Source: DASZMX01 sp035551475 (GTDB lineage: Bacteria; Verrucomicrobiota; Verrucomicrobiia; Limisphaerales; Palsa-1400). Taken from it: DNA of 64,000 bases. Below are positions 35,154 through 44,108 of this stretch, one piece after another (the stretch's first letter is position 1; each line of letters begins with the position of its first letter). The DNA lies in NCBI GenBank assembly GCA_035551475.1, contig DASZMX010000053.1, positions 62,001 through 126,000 on the forward strand. Direction: 5' to 3'. Both the position numbers and the translations under genes were made by a program. The notes under the pieces are model-generated. The model was not told where the DNA came from. It did not search any database and was given only the letters and a program-made list of their open reading frames with translations.

Positions 35154-35666
35154 TTAGCGCGGTTTGCCGCTGGATGAATTCTCCACGCGGCGCCAGGCAT
35201 CGCGCGTGGCGTGCTTGGCCTGCTCCCACGCCAGGGTCGAACTTCCGCCCGACTGCTCATACTCGCGTTGCAATTCAGCCTCCACGTCATCGTAGCTTCG
35301 GCCCCGATAACGGCCATAGCCCTCGTATCCGGCGCGGTAGGCTGGACGGTAGATGTCATATTTCAAACCGCGTTGCACGTAGGTTTGCTTCTCGTAATTG
35401 TCGCGCCAATAGGCGTCTTCGACCGTTGGGTCAATTCCTTCGGCGAAGCCCTTGCCGGCCAGACCGCCCACAATGGCGCCTGTCACCAATCCCACCGCGG
35501 CTCCCACCGGGCCGCCCACGGTGCCAATCGCGGCTCCGGCCGCGGCGCCGCCTGCCGCTCCGACGCCCGTGCCCAGCGGATGCGAGCCGGGCGCGCCGGT
35601 GATCGGATCGCGATTTTCATCTTTTTCCAAAGCGTTTGCGCCTCGATTTCGATTTTCGTAGTTCAT
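35154..35666 (-). CDS. Glycine-zipper protein, function unknown
   Basis: The 170-residue protein has no signal peptide. Residues ~30-75 contain G-V-G-A-A-G-G-A-A-A-G-A-A-I-G followed by A-A-V-G-L-V-T-G-A-I-V-G-G-L, a glycine-zipper segment that could insert in a membrane. The second half is hydrophilic and tyrosine rich (Y-R-A-G-Y-E-G-Y-G-R-Y-R) with W-R-D-N-Y. Similar small proteins often follow stress signals, but I cannot name a family with certainty. The ATG at 35666 gives the sensible N-terminus M-N-Y-E-N-R; a longer frame up to 35807 has no family-like sequence. Confidence 0.7.
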   Translation of the reverse strand: MNYENRNRGANALEKDENRDPITGAPGSHPLGTGVGAAGGAAAGAAIGTVGGPVGAAVGLVTGAIVGGLAGKGFAEGIDPTVEDAYWRDNYEKQTYVQRGLKYDIYRPAYRAGYEGYGRYRGRSYDDVEAELQREYEQSGGSSTLAWEQAKHATRDAWRRVENSSSGKPR

Positions 35667-35945
35667 ATTACAACGTAGCGCCCGGCGTGATGGCGCGCAG
35701 GGCGCCTCCTCCCCGAATCGTGTAACAGGCGATTGCCGAGGCTTTTTGGCCCGCGCCGCCCCAAAATACTTGTAAATAATACTTGCTATCCCGCCGGATC
35801 CCGGCATGTTGAGGGCCTGTTCGATGGCTTGCTTGTCACTTCAAGAGATAGCGAATCCTCAGATGAACTCGGTTCAGTGATGATTTTAAACCCGATGGTC
35901 GGGAGCGTTCTAGAAACAGCATATAGTCGGCACAGTTAAAATCAC
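35667..35945. other. Divergent intergenic region and leader of the RRM gene
   Basis: About 280 bases hold no gene that I can support. It should contain the promoters of the glycine-zipper gene (minus) and the RRM gene (plus). Two AATACTTG repeats lie at 35765-35772 and 35778-35785. Two small hairpins precede the RRM start: TGAAC-TCG-GTTCA (35864-35876) and CCCGA-TGG-TCGGG (35891-35903). RRM proteins of this type are often controlled through their 5' leaders, but that is inference. Confidence 0.4.
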
Positions 35946-36269
35946 ATGAGTAACAAATTGTTCGTTGGAAATCTTTCCTTCAACACCACTGAAAACGATC
36001 TGCAGGACGCTTTTGCCGCCCACGGCACCGTCACTGAAACCAACCTGATGATGGATCGCGACACCGGCCGCCCGCGCGGCTTTGGTTTCGTCACCATGAG
36101 CAACGAGGCGGAAGCCGCCGCGGCAGTCGCCGCGCTCAACGGCAAAACCGTTGATGGCCGCGCCCTCACCGTCAACATTGCCCGTCCTCGCGAAGAGCGC
36201 CCTCCTGGCGGCGGCGGACGCGGCGGCCGTAATTACGGCGGCGGCGGTGGCGAGCGCAATCGCTACTAA
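35946..36269 (+). CDS. RRM-type RNA-binding protein with glycine-rich tail
   Basis: The 107-residue protein has one RNA recognition motif: RNP2 L-F-V-G-N-L (residues ~5-10) and RNP1 R-G-F-G-F-V-T-M (~39-46), followed by a Gly/Arg-rich tail (G-G-G-G-R-G-G-R). This matches the cyanobacterial-type Rbp/RNP proteins also found in Verrucomicrobiota and Bacteroidota, which bind single-stranded RNA and are often cold induced. A strong terminator follows the gene, so it is monocistronic. Confidence 0.95.
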   Translation: MSNKLFVGNLSFNTTENDLQDAFAAHGTVTETNLMMDRDTGRPRGFGFVTMSNEAEAAAAVAALNGKTVDGRALTVNIARPREERPPGGGGRGGRNYGGGGGERNRY

Positions 36270-36288
36270 TTTCGTTTTTTAATCACGC

Positions 36289-36321
36289 TTGAGGCCCGGT
36301 TCGCCGGGCCTCAATTTTTTT
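36289..36321 (+). terminator. Intrinsic terminator after the RRM gene
   Basis: An 11-bp perfect stem, TTGAGGCCCGG (36289-36299) with CCGGGCCTCAA (36304-36314), closes a TTCG tetraloop and is followed by seven Ts (36315-36321). Confidence 0.95.
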
Positions 36322-36400
36322 GCCCGCGCCCGCCGCAACATTTCACAAATGGCCTATTGAATTCCGCCGCCAGCTTCCTATAGTGGCGAGGCGCAAAAAA

Positions 36401-38344
36401 ATGCAAACGACTGAATCGGCTTCCACCACCGCCGCCTGGGACATCCCGGCGGCCCGCGCCCTTTACAACATCAACCGCTGGGGCGCGAAATATTTTGACA
36501 TCAACGACGCCGGCCATGTGGTTGCCACCCCGTTGGGCGAAGCCGGCGCCACGGTTGATTTGACCGACGTCATCGAGGAATGCAAGGGGCGCGGCCTGAA
36601 GTTTCCCGTCCTTATCCGCTTTCAGGACATCCTGCGCGACCGCGTGGAAGCCATCAATCAGGCGTTCAACGCCTCGATTGCCGAATTCAATTACCAGAAC
36701 AAATACCGCGGCGTTTTCCCGATCAAGGTCAACCAGCTTCGTGAGGTGGTGGAAGAAATACTTGACGCTGGCAAGCCGTACCAATTCGGCCTGGAAGTGG
36801 GCAGCAAGCCCGAGCTTTTCGCCGGCCTGGCCATGCAAAGCCAGCAAGGCAGCCTCATTATTTGCAACGGCTACAAGGACAATGTCTTCATTCGCATGGC
36901 GCTCATGGGCATCAAGCTCGGGAAAAAAGTCGTCATGGTCGTGGAGAAATTGGAGGAGCTGAAACAAATCATCGCCGTCTCCCGCCAGGTGGGCGTTGAT
37001 CCGATGCTCGGCATTCGCATTCGCCTCAACAGCAAAGGCGCCGGCAAATGGGCCGACAGCGGCGGCGAAGACGCCAAATTCGGCTTGAACACCGTCGAAC
37101 TGCTCAACGCGATTGAAATTCTGCGCGCGGAAAAAATGGAGGGCTGCTTCAAGCTCGTCCATTTCCACATCGGTTCGCAGGTTCCCGATATTTTGACCAT
37201 CAAGAAGGCGGTGCAGGAAGCCGCCCGGTTTTACGCCAAACTCTACAAGATGGGTTTCGCCATCGAGATGCTGGACGTCGGCGGCGGCTTGGGCGTCGAT
37301 TATGATGGCAGCCGCTCGGCTTTCGACAGCTCCACCAACTACACCCTGCAGGAGTACACTAACGACATTGTTTTTTACATCGCCGAAGTGTGCAACCAAG
37401 AACAGGCGCCGCATCCGCAAATCGTCAGTGAAAGCGGCCGCGCCATCGTCGCGCATCACAGCGTGCTGCTGGTGGAGGTTTTTGGCGCCATCGAAAAAAC
37501 GAACGTCAGCCAGCGCATCACCGGCGGCGCCAACGAACATGCGCTCGTTCGCGACCTGCTCGACATCCGCAAAAATCTTCCGACGCTCAACAAAATCGAG
37601 GCGTTCCATGACGCCTCCGAACGCCGCGAAGAGGCCCACAATATGTTCACGCTGGGCCTCCTCGACCTCCCGGACAAGGCCAAGATTGAATCGCTCTATT
37701 GGGAAATCGGGCAGGACGTCGTGCAGAGTTTTCGGGACCAGCCTTACGCGCCCGAGGAAATCCGCAAATTGGAAGACAGCCTGGGCGACCAATACCTTTG
37801 CAATTTCTCGGTTTTTCAATCGCTCCTCGACCATTGGGCGCTGGGCCAATTATTTCCCGTCATGCCTTTGAGCCGGTTGAACGAGCGGCCCGTGCGCGAG
37901 GCCACGCTCGTGGACATCACCTGCGATTCCGACGGTCAGGTGAAAAAATTCATCGACCTTTACGACGTGCGCGACACCCTGCCCTTGCACGAATTGCGCT
38001 CCAACGGCCACGGTCCGGAGCCTTATTACATCGGCTTTTTTCTCATGGGCGCCTATCAGGACATCATGGGCGACCTGCACAATCTCTTCGGCCGCGTCAA
38101 CGAACTTCATGTGTTTCTCGATCCCGACGAAGCTTCCGGCTACTACGTCGAGGAAGTGATCGAAGGCTCCACGGTCGTGCAAACCCTCACCTCGGTGCAA
38201 TACGACGAAAACGAGTTGAAGCGCCGCATGAAAGCGCAAATCGACGAGGCCATCAAATCCGACCGCCTCAAGCCTTCCGAAGGCATGCGGTTGCTCGACG
38301 ATTACGAACGCGGCTTGAAGGACTACACTTACCTCACCATTTAA
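36401..38344 (+). CDS. speA: Biosynthetic arginine decarboxylase
   Basis: SpeA (647 residues) decarboxylates arginine to agmatine, the first step of polyamine synthesis by this route. It is a fold III PLP enzyme. The PLP lysine is in F-P-I-K-V-N-Q (about residue 110), with G-L-E-V-G-S-K-P-E-L, C-N-G-Y-K-D, H-F-H-I-G-S-Q, the G-G-G-L-G-V-D-Y-D-G-S loop and S-E-S-G-R-A-I-V. The ATG at 36401 is nine bases after an AGTGGCGAG region with a weak ribosome site. The stop shares a base with the next start (TAATG), coupling it to a small membrane protein. Confidence 0.96.
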   Translation: MQTTESASTTAAWDIPAARALYNINRWGAKYFDINDAGHVVATPLGEAGATVDLTDVIEECKGRGLKFPVLIRFQDILRDRVEAINQAFNASIAEFNYQNKYRGVFPIKVNQLREVVEEILDAGKPYQFGLEVGSKPELFAGLAMQSQQGSLIICNGYKDNVFIRMALMGIKLGKKVVMVVEKLEELKQIIAVSRQVGVDPMLGIRIRLNSKGAGKWADSGGEDAKFGLNTVELLNAIEILRAEKMEGCFKLVHFHIGSQVPDILTIKKAVQEAARFYAKLYKMGFAIEMLDVGGGLGVDYDGSRSAFDSSTNYTLQEYTNDIVFYIAEVCNQEQAPHPQIVSESGRAIVAHHSVLLVEVFGAIEKTNVSQRITGGANEHALVRDLLDIRKNLPTLNKIEAFHDASERREEAHNMFTLGLLDLPDKAKIESLYWEIGQDVVQSFRDQPYAPEEIRKLEDSLGDQYLCNFSVFQSLLDHWALGQLFPVMPLSRLNERPVREATLVDITCDSDGQVKKFIDLYDVRDTLPLHELRSNGHGPEPYYIGFFLMGAYQDIMGDLHNLFGRVNELHVFLDPDEASGYYVEEVIEGSTVVQTLTSVQYDENELKRRMKAQIDEAIKSDRLKPSEGMRLLDDYERGLKDYTYLTI

Positions 38345-39033
38345 TGGCGGACGCCGGCCGAGCCCAACTGCTGCGGTCCCTCGGTCGCCTCGCGCGCGGG
38401 CTCTCTCTTCTTTTCTGGTCCTTGCCCTTGAGTTTTATCGTGCTGGCGCAAACGGCTCGCACCGATTGGTTCGGTTCCCTGGGTGCGTGGGCATTCGCGC
38501 CTGCCTTGGTCTTTAACGGCGCCCTGCTCTTGGCCCTCGCGCAATTACGCCAATTCCAGCGTCAAGAGCGCATCTGGCAGAATGCCTTGACCCGCGCGGA
38601 TTCCCTGGCCCTCATCAATGCCGGCTTGGCGCCGTTCGTATTCTGGTGGCGTCGTTTTCCGGAAGTGTCCTATTACGCCATGGCTGTCGGGTTGCTGGCG
38701 CTTTCCAGCCTGCTGTTTCTCATGCAGATCAATCGCGTGGCCCAGCGCCTCGCCGCCATGATTCCCGACGAAAACTTGCGCGCCGAAACCGCCGTGTTCG
38801 GCGCCTTCAACATCTGGCTGCTCACCGTGGTCTTTGCCGCTCTCACGTTATGGTTCGCGGCCTGGCGCTGGCCCGGCCTCGCCTTTTCCGTTCGCCTTTG
38901 GCTCGCCGCCCTTCGCGGTCGCGGCCTGTGGGTGATCTTATTCTTGACGACTGTTCCACTGGCCCTGACCATGGCGCTCCTCTGGAAAATCAAGGAAGTC
39001 GTCCTCGCGGGGATTTTCGACCACGCGGGCTGA
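38344..39033 (+). CDS. Four- to five-helix membrane protein coupled to speA, function unknown
   Basis: The 229-residue protein has hydrophobic segments at about residues 17-36, 46-66, 110-130, 150-172 and 195-215 and no motif that I can assign to a family. It has short charged loops and no signal peptide. Its ATG overlaps the speA stop (TAATG at 38342-38346), so the two are translated together; a role in polyamine transport or membrane response would be speculative. Its stop is nine bases from the stop of the convergent zinc-ribbon gene. Confidence 0.65.
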   Translation: MADAGRAQLLRSLGRLARGLSLLFWSLPLSFIVLAQTARTDWFGSLGAWAFAPALVFNGALLLALAQLRQFQRQERIWQNALTRADSLALINAGLAPFVFWWRRFPEVSYYAMAVGLLALSSLLFLMQINRVAQRLAAMIPDENLRAETAVFGAFNIWLLTVVFAALTLWFAAWRWPGLAFSVRLWLAALRGRGLWVILFLTTVPLALTMALLWKIKEVVLAGIFDHAG

Positions 39034-39042
39034 CGAACGGCC

Positions 39043-39243
39043 TCAACCTTTCGGCGGATGGGTGTCCCAGGTTCGTCCGGATTCGGGCTCCACGTGGGTA
39101 AAACCCATGCCCGGAGGCGGGCTGGGAATGCGAATGAGCACGTTACATTTGGGGCATTGAATCTGCCGCCCGGCATAGCAGGCGTCGCAACTCAAAGGCT
39201 GGTCGCAATGGGAGCAATAGAATTTAAACTCGTTGGCGCTCAT
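39043..39243 (-). CDS. Small zinc-ribbon protein
   Basis: The 66-residue protein contains C-S-H-C (residues ~10-13), C-D-A-C (~19-22) and C-P-K-C (~30-33) within the first half, a rubredoxin-type zinc-ribbon arrangement, followed by a proline-rich tail ending P-P-K-G. Small proteins of this type are common in this phylum and their roles are unknown. It is a single gene convergent with the speA-linked membrane protein. Confidence 0.65.
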   Translation of the reverse strand: MSANEFKFYCSHCDQPLSCDACYAGRQIQCPKCNVLIRIPSPPPGMGFTHVEPESGRTWDTHPPKG

Positions 39244-39302
39244 GCCTTATCTAAGATTTATTATTGCTTTTAGTCAATGGATTGCGCCTGTAATCTCCGC
39301 TC

Positions 39303-42300
39303 GTGAATCCTGCGCCTGACGCCTCCCCGCCTGCGGGGCGGACCATCAAACTGGAGTTTCCCGATTCACCAATCGAGGAAGTGGGGCAGATGCTCGGCCG
39401 CTACAAACTCCTTGAGAAAGTGGGCGAAGGCGGCTGCGGCGTGGTCTATGTCGCCGACCAAACAGAGCCCGTGCGGCGACGCGTCGCGGTCAAGGTCATC
39501 AAACTCGGCATGGACACCAAGGCGGTTGTCGCCCGTTTCGAGGCGGAGCGCCAGGCCCTGGCCATGATGGATCATCCCAACATTGCCAAAGTTCTCGACG
39601 CGGGAATGACGGAGCAAGGCCGCCCTTACTTTGTCATGGAATTGGTGCGCGGCATTCGCATCACCGATTATTGCGATCAGAACAATCTTTCCACCCCCGA
39701 ACGCCTCGAATTGTTCATCAAGGTCTGCCAGGCCATTCAGCATGCCCATCAAAAGGGCATCATTCACCGCGACATCAAGCCCTCCAATATACTTGTCACT
39801 CTGCACGACGGCGCGCCTGTGCCCAAGGTCATTGATTTTGGCATCGCCAAAGCCACTGAGGGCCGCCTCACGGACAGCACGGTTTACACGCAACTTCATC
39901 AATTTGTCGGCACACCAGCCTACATGAGCCCGGAGCAGGCGGAAATGAGCGGGCTCGACATCGATACGCGCAGCGACATCTACAGCCTGGGCGTGCTGCT
40001 GTATGAGCTTCTGGTGGGCAGCACCCCGTTCGACGGCGGAGCGTTGGTGGCCTCGGGCATCGACGCGATGCGCAAGACGATTCGCGAACAGGAGCCCGTC
40101 CGCCCCAGCACCAAGCTGGCTACGCTGCAAGGCGAGGATTTAACGGCCACGGCGAGACGCCGTTCTTCCGACACCGTTAGACTTCTGCATCAACTGCGCG
40201 GCGATCTCGATTGGATCGTGATGAAGTGCCTGGAAAAAGACCGCACCCGCCGTTATGAAACGGCCAATGGCCTCGCCTCCGACCTTCGCCGCTATCTGAA
40301 TAACGAGCCGGTCCTGGCGCGCCCGCCCAGCGCCATATATCGCGTCCAAAAACTTTATCGGCGCAACAAAATCGTCTTCGCGTCGGCCACCGCGGTCCTG
40401 GCCGCGCTGGTCATCGGGCTGGGCGTGTCGCTCCACCTCTATTTTCAGGAGAATCAAGCCTACCGAAAGGCGCTGGCCGCGCGCCGCGAAGCCGACCTCG
40501 CGCGCGAGAGCGCCAGCAAACAACGCCAGCAAGCCAATGCCGCGCGCACACAGGCGGAAGGGCTGGTCACTTTCATCATGGAAGATCTGCAGCCGGCCCT
40601 CAGCCGTTACGGGCGCTTGCCGTTGCTGCGACAGGTGGCCGAGCGGGCCATGCAATACTTTGACAGCCTTCCCCCGGAATTGCGGGACCTGAAAACGCAA
40701 ATGGGCCGGGCCGAAACGCTCGTCACCCTGGCGGAAATCCAGCGCGCCTCCGGCGAGACGAAGGAAGCCCGGGCGGCCTACGAGGGCGCCGTGGCGTTGT
40801 ACCAGGAGATCGGACGGCAAAATCCGAACCTGCCGGAAGCGCCCGCCGGCGAATTATTCGCCCGCAACGGCCTGGGCTTCATGAATTCTTCCGATGCCTC
40901 AATTTCGTCGGCGGAAATGGACGTTCGCCAACAACGAACGTTGCAACAGGCGCGTGAACTTTACCAACGCTTTCCCACCAATGCCGCCGTGGTCTCGGGC
41001 CTCGCGAACATGTTGCTCAACCGCGCCGAGGTGGCCGCCAATAGATTTAATAAGCCGCAAGACGCGATGGCCGCCGGACTTGAGGCAGAATCGTTGCTGC
41101 AGACCCTCGTGGCGCGCGACCCGGCCAATCAGGGATTCGCCACCGATCTGGCGCAAAGCAAAGTTTCGCTGGCGTCAGCTTATGAGGCGCTCGGCCAGCG
41201 CGACAAATCGGTGCATCTCAGCGAAGAAGCCGCCGCCTATTTTGACGCGGCCCTCAAGGACGATCCCGGAAATCTCAAACTTCTTGCCCGCGCTGCCTCG
41301 GCGGAAAAATTTCTCAGCTACCGCGTCTCCTCGATTTCCCAGAAACGCGCGCGGGACGCGGAATTGATGGCTCGCGAACATTACCGCAAATTAATGGAGC
41401 TGGATCCGTCAAATAATGATTGGCGTTACAATTTCGCCATGACCCACATGATGGAATGTTATTACCTCCAATCCGTTGGTGAATTCGAGGCGGCCCGGCA
41501 GGCGCTTAAGAAATTTGACGCGCTGTTGGCGGCGGTGAGTTTTTCTCCCGCCGATAAGGAAAAGCTCATGGCCAACAGTCTGGAGCTGGCGCGCCTGGCC
41601 ACCTTCCTGGGCGACAACGCGGACGCGCGCGCACAGATCGCCCTCGGGCAAACGCGTTTTCAAAATCGCTACGACGAATTGCCAGCCAATTCCTTCGACC
41701 GCATTCAAGCGCGCCTTAATTGGCTGTTCCAGAAAACGCTTGCGCTCCTCAGCGAGCATGACTGGCCGGAGGTCATCACCGCCTCGCGCGAACAACTGGC
41801 CAATATCGCCAGCGGCCTGGCTTTGCGCCCGGGGGACAGCGAACTGCTTTTGCATCGGGCCGCGGCGCAGGGATTTCTTGGCGCCGCGCTCGTGCGCGAC
41901 GGGAAATTTGAGGAGGCACAGTCCGTCTTGCAACAGGCGCGCGCCGGGTATCGCGAAACCCCGCCGGTGGCCTCGTTCACGGAAGACCGCAGCAGCCTGG
42001 CTCTTTCCGCCGCTGAAGCGCTCGCAGCAGCTTGCGCCAAAACCGGCGACACGAATCAAGCCCGCGCCCTTTTGGAAACAACCGTCGCGGAGCGCGAAAC
42101 GAAATTGGCGCAGGAGCCGGATAGTTGGGAATTCAAGGCCGCGCTGGCCTCCAGCGCCGTGCAGCTGGCTTCCATTCTCGAACCGTCCGCCCGGCGTCAG
42201 GCGCTGCTGGCTCGCGCCGCGGATTTATTGGGCAAACCCGACGCGTCATCTCATCTGACGGCGGACGACAAAGCTGTCCTCACCACCATCGCGCAATTGC

Positions 42301-42326
42301 AGGGCGCGGATCCTAAACCGCGTTAA
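39303..42326 (+). CDS. Membrane-anchored Ser/Thr protein kinase with TPR-like C-terminal region
   Basis: The 1007-residue protein begins at a GTG directly after an in-frame TAA. Residues ~30-310 are a Hanks-type kinase: G-E-G-G-C-G-V-V-Y, the ATP lysine in V-A-V-K-V-I-K, H-R-D-I-K-P-S-N, D-F-G-I-A-K and M-S-P-E-Q-A. One transmembrane helix lies at about 357-379 (F-A-S-A-T-A-V-L-A-A-L), then coiled helices (Q-R-Q-Q-A-N-A-A-R-T-Q) and ~600 residues of TPR-like helical repeats. Such kinases are abundant in Verrucomicrobiota and Planctomycetota; the extracytoplasmic repeats probably bind a signal. The end overlaps the convergent GT2 gene by 14 bases. Confidence 0.93.
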   Translation: MNPAPDASPPAGRTIKLEFPDSPIEEVGQMLGRYKLLEKVGEGGCGVVYVADQTEPVRRRVAVKVIKLGMDTKAVVARFEAERQALAMMDHPNIAKVLDAGMTEQGRPYFVMELVRGIRITDYCDQNNLSTPERLELFIKVCQAIQHAHQKGIIHRDIKPSNILVTLHDGAPVPKVIDFGIAKATEGRLTDSTVYTQLHQFVGTPAYMSPEQAEMSGLDIDTRSDIYSLGVLLYELLVGSTPFDGGALVASGIDAMRKTIREQEPVRPSTKLATLQGEDLTATARRRSSDTVRLLHQLRGDLDWIVMKCLEKDRTRRYETANGLASDLRRYLNNEPVLARPPSAIYRVQKLYRRNKIVFASATAVLAALVIGLGVSLHLYFQENQAYRKALAARREADLARESASKQRQQANAARTQAEGLVTFIMEDLQPALSRYGRLPLLRQVAERAMQYFDSLPPELRDLKTQMGRAETLVTLAEIQRASGETKEARAAYEGAVALYQEIGRQNPNLPEAPAGELFARNGLGFMNSSDASISSAEMDVRQQRTLQQARELYQRFPTNAAVVSGLANMLLNRAEVAANRFNKPQDAMAAGLEAESLLQTLVARDPANQGFATDLAQSKVSLASAYEALGQRDKSVHLSEEAAAYFDAALKDDPGNLKLLARAASAEKFLSYRVSSISQKRARDAELMAREHYRKLMELDPSNNDWRYNFAMTHMMECYYLQSVGEFEAARQALKKFDALLAAVSFSPADKEKLMANSLELARLATFLGDNADARAQIALGQTRFQNRYDELPANSFDRIQARLNWLFQKTLALLSEHDWPEVITASREQLANIASGLALRPGDSELLLHRAAAQGFLGAALVRDGKFEEAQSVLQQARAGYRETPPVASFTEDRSSLALSAAEALAAACAKTGDTNQARALLETTVAERETKLAQEPDSWEFKAALASSAVQLASILEPSARRQALLARAADLLGKPDASSHLTADDKAVLTTIAQLQGADPKPR

Positions 42327-43047
42327 GACGATTCAGTTCCTCGGCGATTTGGAAGCGAAACATGCGCCGCTTCATCCAGCGCACCGCGAGCAAATCATAA
42401 AACGAGGCGAAAAGGCGGTTCCACACCCCGTAGTGGCTGTGTCCCGTAAAACGCGGGTGATTAGCCACCGGAATTTCCGACACGCTGAAACCTTCCAGTT
42501 TAATCAGCGTGGGAAGAAATCGGTGCATGCCGTGGAAAAATTTTAGCTCCGCCACACATTCGCGTTTGAACGCGCGATAGGTGCAGCCGGAATCGGAAAT
42601 CTGCTCGCCGGAGAGCGCGTTGCGCACGGCATTGGCGATGCGCGAAGATGCCACGCGCACCAACCCGTCGGAAGCGCCCCGGCTGGCAAGGCGGGTTCCG
42701 CAAACACAATCGAAACGCGTGAGGGCTTCGAGAAACCTGGGCAGGTCATCGGGATCATTTTGCAGATCGGCGTCCATGGTTGCGACAAATCGGCCGCGCG
42801 CCGCCTGGATGCCCGCCCAACTCGCAGCCGATTCACCCGAGTTCCTTGACAACCGCTGGACGAGTAAATTTGGGTTTCGCGCCGCGGCCGCAGTCAATAA
42901 ATTCCATGAACTATCGCGGCTGCAATCGTCCGTGATGATGATTTCATGGGAAATATTTTTTAGCGGAGGCGCCAGCGCCGCCAGCAATGCGGCCAGATTC
43001 CCCTCCTCGTTATGGCAGGGAATGACCACGCTAAGGTCAATGGCCAT
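42313..43047 (-). CDS. GT2 glycosyltransferase, polyprenyl-phosphate sugar transferase-like
   Basis: The 244-residue protein has the GT2 motifs L-S-V-V-I-P-C-H-N-E-E, D-D-C-S-R-D-S and M-D-A-D-L-Q-N-D-P (residues ~85-93), as in dolichol-phosphate mannose synthase and ArnC/GtrB relatives. It has no C-terminal transmembrane helices, so it is a short soluble form. The ATG at 43047 overlaps the end of the aminotransferase gene upstream by 11 bases, indicating translation coupling. With the DegT-type aminotransferase it could build an amino-sugar carrier for surface glycan or lipid A modification (inference). Confidence 0.88.
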   Translation of the reverse strand: MAIDLSVVIPCHNEEGNLAALLAALAPPLKNISHEIIITDDCSRDSSWNLLTAAAARNPNLLVQRLSRNSGESAASWAGIQAARGRFVATMDADLQNDPDDLPRFLEALTRFDCVCGTRLASRGASDGLVRVASSRIANAVRNALSGEQISDSGCTYRAFKRECVAELKFFHGMHRFLPTLIKLEGFSVSEIPVANHPRFTGHSHYGVWNRLFASFYDLLAVRWMKRRMFRFQIAEELNRLNAV

Positions 43048-44101
43048 AGAACTTTTCGATTGCATCACAAACCACGGCGGCGGCGGCAAGCGTCATTTGT
43101 CCGTGGATGGGGAGTGAGAGAATTTCCCGCACCGCCTGCTCGGTTTGCGGCAGAGACGCCGGCGATTGAATGGCCGGCTGCTGATGCAGCGGGATGGGAT
43201 AATGAATGCCCGTTTCGATGCCGTTTTGCTTTAAAAACTTTTGCAACTCGTCGCGGCGTTCAACCCGGATGACATACATGTGATAGACCGCGCGCGCCCA
43301 AGGCCGCTGCGGCGGAATGCGAACAATCCCGCGCAAGCGCCCGTCGTAATACTCCGCCACGGCGCGACGGTTGTCATTGAACGCCGGCAGGCGCGCCAAC
43401 ATGACACGTCCGATGGCGGCCTGAATTTCGTTGAAGCGAATATTAAAGCCGGCGCATTCGTGGCGATATTTGTCCCGCCGCCCGTGATTGCGCAGCATTC
43501 GAATTTTGTCGATTAACGCCGTGTCGTTGCTGCAAATGCATCCGCCGTCACCCAACACCGTGAGATTCTTGGAGGGGAAAAATGAAAACGCACCGGCCAG
43601 CCCGATTGAACCGGCCGGTTTACCGCGATAGGTGGCGCCATGCGCCTGCGCGCAATCTTCCATCACCCACAGATTATGCCGGGCGGCGATGGCGTCCAGG
43701 TCGGCCGGGTGGCCATACAGATGCACGGGAATAATGCCCACGGTGCGCGACGTGATCGCCGCTTGCGCCTGCGCGGCGTCCATGCAAAACGTGTCGTCAA
43801 TATCCACGAACACGGGTTTGGCGCCGCAGTGGATCAGCGGTTCAATCGTGGGAAAAGCCGTCAGGGAAGGAACGATCACTTCGTCACCCGGCTTTAGGCC
43901 CTGCGCCAGATGCAGCAGATAAACTGCCATCGTGCAGGACGAGCCGAGCACGCAATGCTTGACGCCTATGGCCGCGGCCAATTCCGCTTCAAATGCCTCG
44001 CATTCCGGCCCGAGGATATAGTGCCCGGAGCGCAGCGCCCGCAACGCCGCCTCTTCCACCTCGGCGTCCACGGCGCATTTGGAGAGCGGAATCTTTTGCA
44101 T
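43037..44101 (-). CDS. DegT/DnrJ/EryC1/StrS-type aminotransferase
   Basis: The 354-residue PLP enzyme belongs to the sugar aminotransferase family that transfers an amino group to keto sugars. Visible are G-S-G-like N-terminal R-S-G-H-Y-I-L, the PLP-site S-C-T-M-A, E-D-C-A-Q-A-H-G-A and the PLP lysine in F-F-P-S-K-N-L (about residue 184). It is coupled to the GT2 gene and follows mqnC by seven bases on the same strand. The sugar nucleotide is unknown. Confidence 0.9.
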   Translation of the reverse strand: MQKIPLSKCAVDAEVEEAALRALRSGHYILGPECEAFEAELAAAIGVKHCVLGSSCTMAVYLLHLAQGLKPGDEVIVPSLTAFPTIEPLIHCGAKPVFVDIDDTFCMDAAQAQAAITSRTVGIIPVHLYGHPADLDAIAARHNLWVMEDCAQAHGATYRGKPAGSIGLAGAFSFFPSKNLTVLGDGGCICSNDTALIDKIRMLRNHGRRDKYRHECAGFNIRFNEIQAAIGRVMLARLPAFNDNRRAVAEYYDGRLRGIVRIPPQRPWARAVYHMYVIRVERRDELQKFLKQNGIETGIHYPIPLHQQPAIQSPASLPQTEQAVREILSLPIHGQMTLAAAAVVCDAIEKFYGH

Positions 44102-44108
44102 CAGCGCT

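Noticed and set aside
36311..37849. A 512-codon minus-strand frame opposite speA
   Set aside because: SpeA motifs are clear on the plus strand, and the antisense frame shows no family features.
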